This document shows, piece by piece, positions 1 to 12,275 of a DNA stretch of 64,000 nucleotides. The stretch is from Cytospora piceicola. Taxonomy: Eukaryota; Ascomycota; Sordariomycetes; Diaporthales; Cytosporaceae. The translations under genes and the position numbers were made by a program. The first letter of the stretch is position 1. The number at the start of each line of letters is the position of its first letter. Below the pieces are notes generated by a model. That model had not been told where the DNA came from. It ran no database searches and saw nothing but the letters and a program-made list of their open reading frames with translations. The DNA lies in assembly GCA_023375675.1 (NCBI GenBank), contig JALQBC010000020.1:558001-622000 (forward strand), written 5' to 3'.

Positions 1-2
1 AG

Positions 3-50
3 GTCGCGCAGAAGGAGAGGGAGTTGCGGCTGAGGCTGCAGGAGGCTTGA
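3..50 (+). CDS. C-terminal end of an unidentified protein (partial)
   Basis: The window opens inside a reading frame that ends VAQKERELRLRLQEA and a TGA at 48-50. The tail alternates Glu, Arg and Leu, as in an amphipathic helix or coiled coil. Only 15 residues are visible, so the family cannot be named. The frame is chosen because it gives a coherent charged helix and stops cleanly; the other two frames give no better reading, but this remains tentative. Confidence 0.4.
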   Translation, partial: VAQKERELRLRLQEA

Positions 51-1376
51 GGGTGGGCTGTGCGTTTTATGCGACTTGACGAGATATGTTGTTGGCTTTT
101 ACTAGGAAGAAGGGAGGAGGGGAGGGGAGCTTGCTACGAGAGATACCCAATTGCATTTGTAAAAATACAGAGAAGCTGGCAGTCCTCTTTTCAGGAGGCA
201 ATAGGGGTATATACATGCCCCTCAGAAACCGCAATCATTCATTCCTGGGCTGACACTGGCCATAAATCCTCATTCGGGTGGGAAGATGCCGAGTATTGTG
301 CAGCTGCAGGCGAAGATAAAATCGGACACGTAGGACTGTGTCACAGTGCCAATCACTGGTCAAGCTCACAATGTACGAGTCCATTACGGAGCGCCTCTCG
401 CAACTGGTGCTTGACCCCAGTCTGATATGGGTATGTCGGAACGACCATAACCATACTCGAAGTGCCAACCCAATATAAATGCTTACGAGTCTACCATCAC
501 TATTACACCAGACTCTGCGACCATGCCAAAAGGGGAGGACAAAGTGCAGCCAATTGTGACCAAATACTTCACGACTCCGGATGCAGACACTTTTCGGTTT
601 TCATTTGATCCAGCAACCGCGGCTGCCTCTCGCCATTCTACTCATTTTACATCACTCACAGTGGCCATCAACATATACTTACACGAGATCTCCATCTCTC
701 CGCTCTCATTGTGCTTCCCCCGGAGGTTTTAGAACAACACAGAACACAAATTCGAACGAGTAATGGTAGTAATAACAAGTCGGGCGTCATGGACCACATA
801 CAACAGCGGTTACACACAAGAATATGACACTAGAAAAACAAAGGAGGCTTGGATTGTAGAAGAGATTTTGTAGCAGAGGACGTATTTCCTTCTTTCGCCC
901 GACGAGTGAGCCGAAGGGGAGAGTAGTAGACGAGACAGGGGTAAAATAAACAAGGTCATAAACTTCAACCGAGCCAAGAAGGCGAATTTCGCCGAGTATT
1001 CCTACTCCAACACACCCAAAATAGCGGAAACAGGCAGGGCTTTCGCTCTATTGTGAGAGGCTTTGCCGTGGTATGTCTCACAGCTGGTTTGGCATGTGTG
1101 CCCAACCCCATATGGATCCATTCGTCTGCCAGGATCGCCACCGGTAAATAATCCGTGACCATCGGGCTGTTCCCATCTTCTTCGTCATAGGCAACCCATG
1201 AATCGGCCAGCTCCTTGGGTATACGCTTAAACTGATAACGCAAGTCATGATGAGGCGGCCATATGTTGGCTCGACCTCTTTTTGATGTCTGGCCGGATCC
1301 CCTGGCCCAGGATTGTGTCCCATTTCATCCCCACAAGCTGTACTTGATGCCGCTATTTCCCGTGCACTTTGAACAT
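51..1376. other. Spacer between the partial gene and SHO1
   Basis: No gene can be supported here. A TATA-like stretch near 471-478 precedes an ATG at 523 that opens a 69-codon frame with no recognisable domain. The right part should contain the 3' untranslated region of the SHO1 gene on the minus strand. Confidence 0.4.
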
Positions 1377-2522
1377 TTAAAGCAGAATCAGGTAGTTACT
1401 TGGGGCAATGCCAGTCTCGCCGCTGTCTTTTCGTGCTTGCCACCACCGACCACTGACGTCGCTAACTTCCAGGATCTCGTGCTTGGAGAAGGAAATTTCG
1501 TTGGCATCATCGGGGTTCGCCTCGTAGCTATAGATGGCCTTTGCACGGTACGGGTACTCGGTCGGAGGGACTATCTCTCCGTCAGGGCCTGGAATACCTT
1601 GAGGTTTCATTTGCTGGTTACCGAATCCGTTCGGTCCAACACTATTGCGGGCCCCTGGTGCGGTAGAGACACCAGCCACGGGCGAAGGGTTCTCAAAGCC
1701 ATTAAGCTGGGCGGATGTATACATCTGCGGCGGTTGTACAGAAGTGGAGGTCTCGGGCCGGCCACCACCATAACCACCCATGGTTTGGCGGTTCATCATG
1801 TGTGACTCTTTGGTCAGTGCGAAGGAATCCAGGTAGGCCCGTGGAACGGCCGAAGGTGCAGAGCCAAAGTAGAAAATCCAAACAATCTGCAATTCATCAA
1901 ATCAGCGAATGTCCCAAGTGGCCACGATAACGACGAGCAAGGTCCGACCAGAAAACGGTCAAAGGAATGGCTACGTACGGTCACCATTGACAGCAAGATG
2001 AACCCAGCAGAAGCAGCCTCCCTTGCGCCATTGGCAGAGTAGACGTGGCTGTTGACAGAGGATGTCGTGAGAACTAGGCCGCATGCAAGGTAGCCCACCA
2101 GGGCGACATGGTAGGTTTGTGCGGTGTCGGATGCCACGACGACAAAGACTCCAGGCACTATGAAGAAGTAGTAGACGATGGTCCACCACGTGTATGAGGG
2201 GAAATCATCTCCGATCTGGATCCGAGCGATGACAGATGCGATGAAAGAAATTACCCACGCAAGCTACATAAAATATACAGTCAGCAAAAGTCAATCTAAA
2301 ATAGACGGCGGAAGGGACGGGTTGCAGGATGCAGGCCGGGGTGGGCAGCAAGGCTAGGTGGGAAGAGGGGGCACATGGCGTGCTCACCGCAGAGATGGAG
2401 ATCGTAGCAAGAGCGAAGGGATCGCCGATTATGTTGCCGACTTGGATGCCTCGACGGCGGTATTGCCTGCTGTTCTCCATTTTGCGCAAGGATGGTGAAT
2501 CGAGTGAACCGTAATTCGGCAT
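1377..2522 (-). CDS. SHO1: High-osmolarity signalling membrane protein SHO1
   Basis: SHO1 is the plasma-membrane osmosensor adaptor that recruits Pbs2-type MAPKK to the HOG cascade and also acts in filamentous-growth signalling. The model has three exons on the minus strand: 2522-2388, 2263-1979 and 1886-1377, all phase 0 with GT-AG junctions, giving 309 aa, the usual length. Residues about 32-150 hold four hydrophobic segments separated by very short loops (for example [20 protein letters not shown]). A Pro/Gly/Gln-rich linker follows, and the last 60 residues form an SH3 domain with the hallmarks [18 protein letters not shown] and GIAPSNYL. The ATG at 2522 is chosen because the preceding reading is not conserved and the N-terminus then starts shortly before the first membrane segment. 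The identification is secure; exon ends rest on splice consensus and frame. Confidence 0.95.
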
Positions 2523-5500
2523 AGGGAGCGGTTCGATGGGAGGTAGAGGCTGGGATGCGACAGGCTATCTAGAGAGATAGTGCGATTTGGTGGAGTTGTA
2601 ACGAGTCGACGATGGCTTCAAAATAACATGAGTGCACAATCGATATCGATGCACGAGTCGCGTGCGGTGGGTGGTGAGGTTGTGGTTGCAAACGGCAGGG
2701 AAGTCAGACCGTGTCGGCTGGTGCGGCAAAGTAGCACCTGTTGGTGGTTGGTGGGAGCCACGATGAGGAATGGCTGAACCGGGATGAGGCAACAACCTGA
2801 TGTAACACGGGCGATAGACCAGAATCGACGGGTCGTAGTTGGTCTGGATGAAATAGAGGCAAGAGAGATATATGCTATCTCACTTGATACTCGCTCGGCG
2901 GGTATTCCTTTGTCGATTCGCAGAGGGTCGAATTGTCGAAGCAGGTATCGTTGCCAAATTCGAGGCTGAATCGCATGTGTAGGTGCCGTTTGCTGGTAGG
3001 ATTTCGACAAGTTCAAGGGAACCCGGATGTCTCCTTGTCTGTTCTTCGTTGAGCCTGAAATGCCACCTCTTGATCCCGCTAATGGTCTTTTCTTTGTTCT
3101 CCTCCCTGTTCGGAAATTCGAGTTCCAAACCGTATCCTTTCTCGCAGTACCGGACAGCGCAGATGAATCGGTGGTGGAAATACAGGTCAGGTTGGGGGAA
3201 GTTGTGGTTGTAAGATGATTGATGGTCCGTTGGGCAGGGTTGTCGTTTCGTAGGCGGGAGATTGAGGAAATTCGAAGGATTGGTCGTGAGAGTCAAGGCA
3301 GGGGATAAAAGAGAGAAGGGAATCGAAGATTGTTTTGGTGCTGCCTATGCAAGGCCTGGACAATACCAGTATGGTGATCGGGGAAGGGGAAAGGGAGGGA
3401 AAAAAGATACCGTGGGCTAGCCAAGGAAGAGAAGGGAAATGGTGGTGGACTTGGGACTGGATTGGGATCGGATTGCAGTTGAGTTGTGCAGGCAGACCAG
3501 ACCAGGGAGACTGGGAGACAAGTGCGGGCGTGAAGGAGCGGCCCAGAACAGAACGGCTGGCAGGGGGTACCTGAGTACCTAAAGCAAGGACACCCTCAGG
3601 ACCGTGCAGGCCCCCAGAGACCCGTCGACGTTGCAGCAGCAGCAAGTTGCAGGGAGGGACCGGATGGAAATGAGGCCTTAGCACATCTACTTTGGTACTT
3701 GGGTACATTGCTCAGGATGGAAATTGTTAGTGCTGACAGGTACCCAGCTATGCAATATCACGGCGACTCATCCAGCCCCCCAACAACAACAACCATGGAT
3801 CCCAATAACGTGTGCAGGGGGAATAGCTACTGCGACCTAGCAGCTTAGCAGGTTCGCAGGGTGGCAGGGTGGCAGGGTGACGGATGGGTTTGCAGTTTGG
3901 TACTTAAGTACTGGCTGTGTATCGAGTTACACAGTCGCAGTAGCTATTCCGCCTTTTTTGGTTGGTTAGAGGTGATGAGGAGAAAAGGCCGTAGAAGCTA
4001 CCTAGGTAACCAGGTAGTACTCGAGTAGATAGCTGCACACAGATGGTTACTATTCATATATTACATTGGGAAGCACCTGAATACACAGAGCCATTCTGTG
4101 CCTGTTCTGTGCATCTTTAGTGGTGTGCTGCCGTTACTCACCCATCCACACGAACACCTGGGTGTTACCCCTGGATCCTATTGTTACCAACCTTGGAATC
4201 CAGCTAACCATATCCGTAGATACCTTTGTCGTTATACGGGGTCCGAGAAGATCAGTCATATTTCTTTGCGGCACAGGCTTTGGGAAGGAAAATGGCGTGT
4301 TTGTCCGTCTAAGATTTTAGTCTTTACTACAGCACACACCATATTCAGGGACAATGGGATGGAAGGAAAAAAGGACCGTTGAACCTCGGCATTCTCATTA
4401 GGCATTCCGATATATCAGGAAGGTCGTGGGTTTTCGGTAAGCGGCTGCCGAAGTATGTATGTTCAAACCAAGTCTCAGAAGTAAAAGGCCTTAAAATGTG
4501 TTTGAGATTGGACCGGGATTCATCCCATCTTGGAGAAGCGAACAATGACAGACAGCGTTGACGATCTAGACATGGTGATAGGCTGGTATAGACCCCGGAT
4601 CATCGCGGGTTCAGACGATGCTAGGAGGACTAGTGTAGCCTGGGCCTCCCGTCAACTGCCAAATCTTTAAATCTCCGACAACTGGTCAAGTCAAGTGAAC
4701 AGAACGAACAGACCTTGGAAGCCCGTCCTTGTCCCGCGTGGGTTTTCAAGGTTCGGGTGTGACCATGCAGGGATAAGAACAAAGCTTTGTCGACGGTACA
4801 CGGGCTTCTTCACCTTCTTGAGGATGGTCACGGATTTGACGTCAGGAAAGAAGAAAGTTGTGTTGAACCATCAGGGTCACAACGTCTGAGACCGATAGCA
4901 TTTCCATTGGTTATCTTGGAATGGCTCGTGAGCGACTCCTGCATACTCCTGCATAAGGTACCCCGTTGTCCTGCATAAGGGCACCGCCGGGCATGATGAC
5001 CTCGAATCTATTTTCTCGGTACTTGTGGGCGGTGTCCAGTCCGAAAGGAATAGGAAGCTGAAGTCGTCCTCGGTATCAATCGCTCGCGAGGCTCTCCATA
5101 AAAAGCAACAAAGTGGGCTCCAAGGATTCGAATGACACGCAGGGAGCTCGGGAGACAGTCACTCAGTAGCTTTGAGAGGTGACGATTGCTTCGGATCCAA
5201 ACAGTCAAGATGCAGCTACTCACCGCCAAGGGTGAAACTTGTCGCGTCTTGCGAATCGATCAATACCTACCCGGGTAGTCTGTTCTTACTCCCGTCGAAC
5301 TCGAAGCCGCAGGTTCTAAGCCGAGATCTCGGGGCGAATCGCCATCCCAATCCCAAGGCTCCGCAGTCGTGACACGATCGTCCCAAAAATTACTTACCGA
5401 CGAACCCATTTCAAGAAAGCGCAGACCAAGCCGTTGTTCCTGCGTCAAGCTGCGTCTCCTTAGCGCCCTTGCGTCCCACTCATCTGTCCGTCAACTTTCC

Positions 5501-6136
5501 CAGGTGGGTTTCAACACGTTTCTCTGATGGGGCGCTCGTTGGACAAGCAGACAAGCAGAATAAGACTCTCCACTCCGGCGGTACAATTGCGTGTATGATC
5601 GACATCAGCGGCAACGAAATTCGCCGCGGCCCACGGGGTACCACTGTAACTTACCAGCTATCTTAATTACTTTGTATGATACGGCAGATCACAACCTCTA
5701 ATATGTCGCAAGTTGTGCTTACGAATAGCATCATAGAGTAAGTACCAATCCCAACTCCTGAGCTTATACACACGCATTCACGTGCGCCAAAGATCTAGGG
5801 GCTGTGATGTCTTAGTCCAACCGGTAAGGTGCATGCATGAAGCTTCCAACTTGTCTTCGAAATTGGAGCCACTGCAAATACCAGGCGCACAGAGAGAGAT
5901 ACACACCAATACATGTACCGTTAGTCACGGGCAATTGCCAAGGAGAAGAATATCAGAGGATTCAGTACCCGCTTTGAACATAGCTCCAAGTGGGAACCCG
6001 TAACACTGAGCGCTTAACCAGGGACCACTTAGGGTAGGTATTGCAATCACCGCGTCCCATATGTCGACCGGGTTAGGGCAAGCACTTATGTTCTCTGGGA
6101 GAACACACAGCCTACCTTTACTTAAACAACCTGTTC
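2523..6136. other. Long gene-poor spacer upstream of SHO1 and the kinase
   Basis: No conserved protein was found in either strand over 3.6 kb. The part next to SHO1 is low-complexity. Scattered copies of TACCT/AGGTA-type words occur at about 3560-4030 (for example GGTACTTAAGTACTGG near 3899). Short frames in 4.0-5.7 kb show no family signature. Confidence 0.5.
3856..3879. repeat. Short tandem repeat, 8-bp unit x3
   Basis: Three consecutive copies of GCAGGGTG lie in the SHO1 upstream spacer. It is too short to be more than a local slippage repeat. Confidence 0.7.
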
Positions 6137-7637
6137 ATGATGTTTCCATCGCTGCTACGGTTTCTGCCCCGACTCGGCCGTTCTTGGAAACCACTCAAGT
6201 TCTCCAACCCGAACTTCATCCGGATACCTGCAGACCAGAAAGTTGAAGAGGAGACCATTCCAGGCTATGTTGCATCCCGGTACTATCCTGCCCGGATCGG
6301 GGACACCTTCCAGGACCGGTATCAAGTCGTAGGGAAACTAGGATATGGCGCCAGCTCGACCGTTTGGCTTGCACGAGACATGAGGTGAGACCTCCGTGGT
6401 ATTGATGGCGTTGGCCTCCTCGTATAATCTTCGACTGATAAAGTTAACAGCCGCGGTCGCCATGTTGCCTTGAAGCTCTTCATCAACTCTTCATCAATGG
6501 GGAACTCACTCGGACGATGAACTCAACATGTACAAACGCATGGAGCGGGGTTCCAAGGATCATCCTGGCCGCAGTGCCGTCAGAGGGTTACTTGATTCCT
6601 TTGATCTCAACGGACCTGGGGGGCAACATCAGTGCCTCGTGCATCTTCCATTGTGGGAGAGTGTGTTGACCTTTCTGCATCGCAACCCGGTACGGAGGCT
6701 GCCACTACCAGTCCTGGCATTTGTGCTTCATCGTGTCTTCCTGGCCTTGGACTTTCTGCATACGGAATGCCAGATCATACACGCAGGTACATGCTACAAT
6801 GCCAACTCCCTGGACTACTTTGATTACTAAGTCAGGAAAGACATCAGATATCAAGGCGGACAATATCATGTTCGGCATCGATGATGACTCGGTTTTCGAC
6901 GACTTCGAAGAAGCAGAGCTCCAATACCCTTGTCCAAGGAAGGAGGTAGGCGGGAGAACGATTTACACATCTCGGGCGCTCAGAGTGCCCAAAGGAGTGG
7001 GCGCCCCTGTCCTTTGCGATTTTGGCTCGGCAATTCCCGGGGACGTGGAACACTTGGAAGACGTCCAACCTGATGTCTATCGAGCGCCGGAGGTGATCTT
7101 GGAAGCCCCTTGGACGTATAGCATTGACCTATGGAATGTAGGCTGCATGGTAAGGCTATCAATCGGGTGCTAATTCGTACCCGGGTGCACGTTTCGTTCT
7201 CACAACTAACATCACAGGTCTGGGACATCTTCGAAGGCGGACATCTGTTCACCGGGTACGACCTAGAACTACAGACTTACCGGAGTCGAGCACATCTCGC
7301 TGAGATGATTGCTCTTCTTGGCCCGCCGCCGCCTAGTCTTCTCTCTCAAGGACACTCAAGCCATAGGTTCTTTTCAGACAAGGGTGAGACATATCCTGAT
7401 TGTTTGAAAACCCTGCTCACTATAACTTGCCCTCTAGGTAAATTCTCCGCCGGATTTCCACTGCCCGACCAGATCTCGCTCGAGGAGAGGGAGACCGGTC
7501 TCAAGGGACAACAAGATAAGGTGCGTTTTCTACGACTAATGCGGAAGATGCTACAGTGGGAACCGGCCAAACGTAGCCCCGCTGAAGAATTAGTAAAGGA
7601 CGAGTGGTTGTCGGATATTCTATGGAGCAAAAAGTGA
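6137..7637 (+). pseudogene. SRPK-like serine/threonine kinase, frameshifted
   Basis: This is a CMGC-group kinase of the SRPK (SR-protein kinase) type, a family common in fungi and often expanded. Supported exons are 6137-6384, 6451-6786, 6848-7149, 7218-7383 and 7438-7637 with GT-AG introns. Visible motifs are the glycine loop KLGYGASSTVWLAR, the lysine in HVALKLF, the catalytic loop IIHADIKADNIMFG created across the 61-nt intron at 6787-6847, the metal-binding VLCDFGSAIPG and the APE region DVYRAPEVILE. Exon 2 carries a one-base frameshift: the frame from 6451 runs to a TGA at 6518-6520, while the conserved continuation DELNMYKRME is in the next frame. An extra G at about 6511-6513 would explain it. 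No intron fits there. It is either a recent pseudogene or an assembly error; all catalytic residues are otherwise intact. Confidence 0.8.
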
Positions 7638-8858
7638 CAAGGCCATGCGGCGTCGTCTTAAGCGAGACTAAAAGTGTATACTTAGGTATTTAAAGCACCG
7701 GCCCTCGAAATTTGGACGAGCCCTAGCCTGGCGATCTGAGCCCTTTATCTCCGGGGAGCATGGTTCACTTTGCTACTTATGGATCCGTAAACTCGTGGGC
7801 CACATAAATAGCAGCGGTAATCATCGGCCTCAACCTGCGTTGACCACCAGACCATCAACGACGTGGGCCTCCATTCCAGTAACCTTCATCCAGGCTATAG
7901 CTGGAGACTTCTAAGGCACCGATCAAACATCTTCTTAGCCGACATGCCACCAAGATGCTCCTTCAGAACTGACAGACGATAAACGGTCTGGTGCCACCGT
8001 AAGCACGGGCACCTGACTATTTGCTGTGTACAGTACGTACAGGGCCACTTGTCTCCCTGAATTTAGGGCTGTCTTCGAATCTGCTCCGCCCAAGCGGGTC
8101 ATCGGCGTGGCGCCAAGGACTTTCGATAGTCGGGACCGAACTACTGTACGATGAGCCGCGCAGAGGCTTCCTCGGACTCGACCCAATCTCGCATCTTGAA
8201 ATCTCTCTTTGAATGCAGGGAAGTCAGTCTTGATCTTGGGAGGCGGGCTCATGATATTGTTGCATTGAAGCCCTCAAATGCGAAGTGAGCACTTCTCGGA
8301 TGTGTCGCCGAAGCAGCAAGAGGCTGGCCGGCAAACCGCTGTGTGGTCACTGAGTTCAATGACAGTGGCCTGTTGAAACCCCAACACAGCACCCATGTTG
8401 TAGCTACAACATTTCATCCTGGCTAAGCGGCATTGCCCGGCCATACATCGCGTAGACACCAGCGCGTGTTTGTTTACACGGTCCCTAACGCTTCTCCAGT
8501 GGCACGTGATACTATTGATGACGAGGCCAGATATTAGGCCAGGTCGGAAGCCGAGCCGGCCTTGTCTCCGTCGGGGTCCATTGCGGTGACCCAGTGTAGG
8601 CTACCACAAACGGTCGCATCTAATGCAGTCCCACCAGTCTGTGCCTTGGAATCTGAGACAATATGAAGCGAATAGAGTTCGTGAGAACTCAAAATCGACT
8701 TCTGCACAACGCGTCGATAAAGGCCGGCCACGTAAGCCATGGCCTTGGTACAACACAGCGGCGAGCATCCCAACACAGCCACCATTGAGCATGACCGTGG
8801 GGTATGTAAGCCGCCCCCAGTAGCTCTGCTCCGCTCTGAAAGACTCTTGATTGATCGC
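7638..8858. other. Spacer between the kinase and RO-10
   Basis: No gene can be supported. Several frames of 60-105 codons overlap each other on both strands with no conserved motif. The right end should include the RO-10 3' untranslated region. Confidence 0.4.
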
Positions 8859-9576
8859 TCAATCCACCTCCCCTTGCCTCTCCCTCAGCGCCTCGGCCCT
8901 CCGAACCTTCCTCTCCACCCTCTCGACCCGCCCCTCAACGTCAGCCACGAAGCCCCCATAGCCTACGACCCTCTCCTCGTACCACTTCCTGACGACGCGC
9001 TCGCTCCGGTCCCTCAGCTCGGCGATCTCGGCCTCCTGGGCCAGCTGCGTGGTCTCGATGCCCTTCATGCGCGGCAGCAGGGCGACCAGGTCGGCGCTGA
9101 GCTTCGGGTCGGGGATCGGCGTGTCGGAGGTCACGGCCGTGAGCGCGGAGACGGTGCTGGGGAAGGAGGACGCGAAGGATAGGACTGTGGCGCGGAGGGC
9201 GGCTGTGTCGAGTTGTGAGGGGGGCGGGTCGGTGGCGGTGGGGGATTGGAAGAATGTCGGGTGGGTGCGATCTGGTAGCTTGTAAGTAATGGAACCACAC
9301 ATCTGTATATGTAGCAGAGCAAGATTGGTTGGAAAGTAGGGCTGGGAAGATCGTACAGAGCTTGAGAATGTCGGCGTAAACGCGGAAGCGGGAGATGAGG
9401 TTCGAGAAGCGTCGCTCTATGTCGGCGAGGGACTCGCTTGCTGAGTCGTCGTCGCTTGTCGATCTCGCGGCCGGTACAGACGTCGAGCCATAGAGGATCT
9501 GTTCGACTCGCAGGAGACGGGCCTCTAGCAGCGAGATTGTCTGCAGTGTGGTCTTGTCGAGTGTTTGTTCGTCCAT
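8859..9576 (-). CDS. ro-10: Dynactin subunit p24-type / nuclear distribution protein RO-10
   Basis: RO-10 is the fungal counterpart of the dynactin p22/p24 subunit, part of the shoulder of the dynactin complex that supports dynein-driven nuclear movement. Exons are 9576-9357 and 9271-8859 with an 85-nt GT-AG intron, giving 210 aa. The junction yields YADILKLY then RTHPTFFQS, which restores the continuous helix expected in the family; the competing acceptors at about 9292 and 9280 shift out of frame. The N-terminus TLQTISLLEARLLRVEQILY and the C-terminus rich in Glu/Arg/Val are predicted helical coiled coil. There is no signal peptide or membrane segment. The name rests on overall resemblance to Neurospora RO-10 and not on a catalytic motif. 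Confidence 0.8.
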
Positions 9577-10435
9577 GGTCGGTCGGTGTCGTCTGGAATT
9601 GTTCCGGTCCGGTCGCACTCCTCCAGTCCGAGCAATTTGTTTGTTACACGCCCGGAGAGACTCCTTTGCCGAGCTTCACCCAAAAGCAACGCGTCGCACT
9701 TTATGTAGTGGTGTCCGTCCTGCAGTGTAAAGACGCTTGATGGGTTCGACCGATAAGGCTGAGCGGTCTAGCAATGCCCCCTGAAGCGAGTGATTGGTGG
9801 GCCTGAACAACTGGCGCTATTTCCAGGTTACGGGTTACGTCAGGGTCGGAAGCGCTAAGCCGAGGAGCGCCAGGGCCCATGTTTCCCGCGCCGCAGGGGT
9901 TTTTTGCCATCGTGTCCGGGGAAATGACAAAGCCAGCAGATCGGAATGTTACTTGTCTTGCGACCACAAAGTGTCACTGGCCTGTCACTTTTTCTGGTCA
10001 ACAACAGCGGCTTTCACCAGCGCGCTGGATCTAACACGCTTGTCTATCGTTTGAACTATAGCTTCAACGGTACTTCCGGAGATAAGCTGTCGGGAGACAT
10101 CCTAACATCTAACCCGTTGCATCTGCCGAACGGTGCCGGTTTAGCTGGGACTGGTCGAATTGCGCAGGGAAAGCGGATCAGCACGACAACACACTCTCCC
10201 ACACGGCCCCTGGGATTCTCCTTCTAACACTCTCTATCTATCTTGGACTGCAAGACATCTTCGTGCTCTTTACAACAACTTGCGTCCGAGAAGACCATTG
10301 CGACAGTCGTGTGGCGCTCCGAACCTCATCCGCTTCGCCCCCGATATACGATAGCGATTCCCGACGATACGACCGACCCTCTTCATATCACCGTGTGCCG
10401 AAAGAGGTGGCGGCTCGCGCTGTAGCGCTCGTGAT
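9577..10435. other. Divergent promoter region of RO-10 and the AVT transporter
   Basis: This 859-bp spacer separates two divergently transcribed genes and should hold both promoters and 5' leaders. No ORF with a recognisable product and no repeat was found. Confidence 0.5.
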
Positions 10436-12275
10436 ATGACGGACTACGAAACCTTTGCTGATGGGAACGAACCGGGCTCTGAAGCCGGAGCTATGGCACG
10501 GTATGTTGTGTAGGATACTATCGGCCCCTCTCTGGGCGCCGGCATCATCTCCCCTGCCTGCGCCAGCACTTGAAACTTCTCAAGGCAGCGACGAGGTCCA
10601 AACCCGGTTACCAACAGGCCCTTCTCCTTCGCTTACTACACTTCTCATGATGCCATAATGCTAACGAACTCCGGCTTGACAGACCAAGAAGAGGGCCTAG
10701 CCCCAAAGCAGGAGGTGGCCAGGCCTCCATGCTGAGCAGCAACATCAACTTGCTGAACACCATCATTGGCGCGGGAACATTGGCGATGCCACACGCCATG
10801 TCACAGATGGGAATGACGCTGGGAATCATCATGATAGTATGGTCAGGTCTCACCTCAGCCTTCGGTCTTTACCTACAATCCCGCTGCGCCCGCTACCTGG
10901 ACAGAGGCAACTCGTCCTTCTTTGCGCTCTCGCAGCTTACATACCCCAACGCCGCCGTCATATTCGATGCTGCAATCGCGATAAAATGCTTCGGAGTGGG
11001 CGTCTCTTACTTGATCATTATCGGCGACTTGATGCCTGGAGTGGTCAGGGGATTTAGCCCGAACGCAGACCAGGTTCCGTTCCTAGTAGACCGCCACTTC
11101 TGGATCACCGCGTTCATGCTCGTTATCATACCCTTGGGCTTCTTAAGGCGACTGGATTCACTCAAGTATACCAGCGTTATTGCGCTCATCTCCATTGGTT
11201 ACCTCATTATCCTCGTGGTCTATCATTTTGCGTCGGACCATATTGAGAACCGGGGTGACGTGAGCTATATTGCTTGGAACGGCCCAGTCGCCTTCTTGAG
11301 TAGCTTGCCCGTGATGGTCTTTGCTTACACGTGCCACCAGAATGTAAGCCATACACTTCTTGCGTTTTATCAGGACAGTGGGATAGTCCTTCGCTCTTTA
11401 ACTGCGTCGTCGCTAATGAGTGGTAGATGTTCTCTGTTATCAACGAGATCAAGGACAGCTCGCCAGGCAGTATCGTCGGCGTCATTTCCTCCAGTATCGG
11501 TTCCGCAGCTAGCGTCTACATCTTAGTCGCCATTACTGGCTACCTGACCTTCGGCAGCGATGTCCTTGGCAACATCATCATGATGTATCCACCTTCCGTT
11601 GCCTCGACCTTCGGAAAGGCCGCCATTGTCGTGCTCGTTATGTTCAGCGTTCCCCTCCAAGTCCATCCCTGCCGAGCTTCTCTCGATGCTGTCCTCAGAT
11701 GGCGACCCAACCGCAACCAACGCCGCTCCGACTCTCCCAGCAACCGGTCCCTCCTCCCCACGTCAGGCCAGACCGACAGCCACGGTGCACCCGTCGTGGT
11801 CATGTCCGACCTCCGATTCGCTCTGCTTACTACTGTCATCATTGTGTTCTCGTACATAGGCGCCCTGACCGTCAGCCAGCTCGACCGCGTGCTCGCATAT
11901 GTAGGCGCGACGGGTTCGACATCCATCAGCTTCATCCTGCCGGGGCTGTTCTACTACAAGATCAGCGACCCGGCAAGTATCCACCACCAGCGGCTCACAA
12001 AGGAAGATGACGATGTGGACGCAGATGACAGCGACGACATCGACGGTGACAACCAACCAAGCGGCTCGGGCCTTCTGGGATCCGCCGCCAGTATCCGTTC
12101 CGGCGGCAGTGGTGGCCGAGGTGGTTGGGAGCGGATACGGAGGAAGTGGAGGTGGGATCTCGAGCATATCGAACACGGCCTTTTGAGACAGATGGCGCTG
12201 TGCCTGGCTATATATGGCATGTGTGTCATGGTGGTTTGCCTCATCTTGAACTTCTTCTTCACGGTGGCGCATTAA
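10436..12275 (+). CDS. Vacuolar amino-acid transporter of the AVT5/6-like family
   Basis: The protein belongs to the amino acid/auxin permease (AAAP) family; AVT-type members move amino acids across the vacuolar membrane. Exons are 10436-10500, 10683-11343 and 11427-12275, giving 524 aa, with GT-AG introns at 10501-10682 and 11344-11426. The start ATGACGGACTAC is chosen because its exon splices in frame to the segment leading into the first helix, SNINLLNTIIGAGTLAMPHA, the AAAP signature. About 11 hydrophobic segments follow. A long hydrophilic loop before the last helix contains an acidic run (KEDDDVDADDSDDIDGD) and a Ser/Gly-rich patch. The protein ends with a helix and almost no tail. Substrate preference cannot be read from sequence; assignment to the AVT5/6 branch, not AVT1-4, is by the short N-terminus. 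Confidence 0.88.

Noticed and set aside
523..732. 69-codon frame after a TATA-like box
   Set aside because: The promoter-like context is attractive, but the protein has no recognisable feature and no second exon could be joined.
1263..1805. 180-codon plus-strand frame
   Set aside because: It is antisense to the SHO1 SH3-coding exon, whose protein is clearly real.
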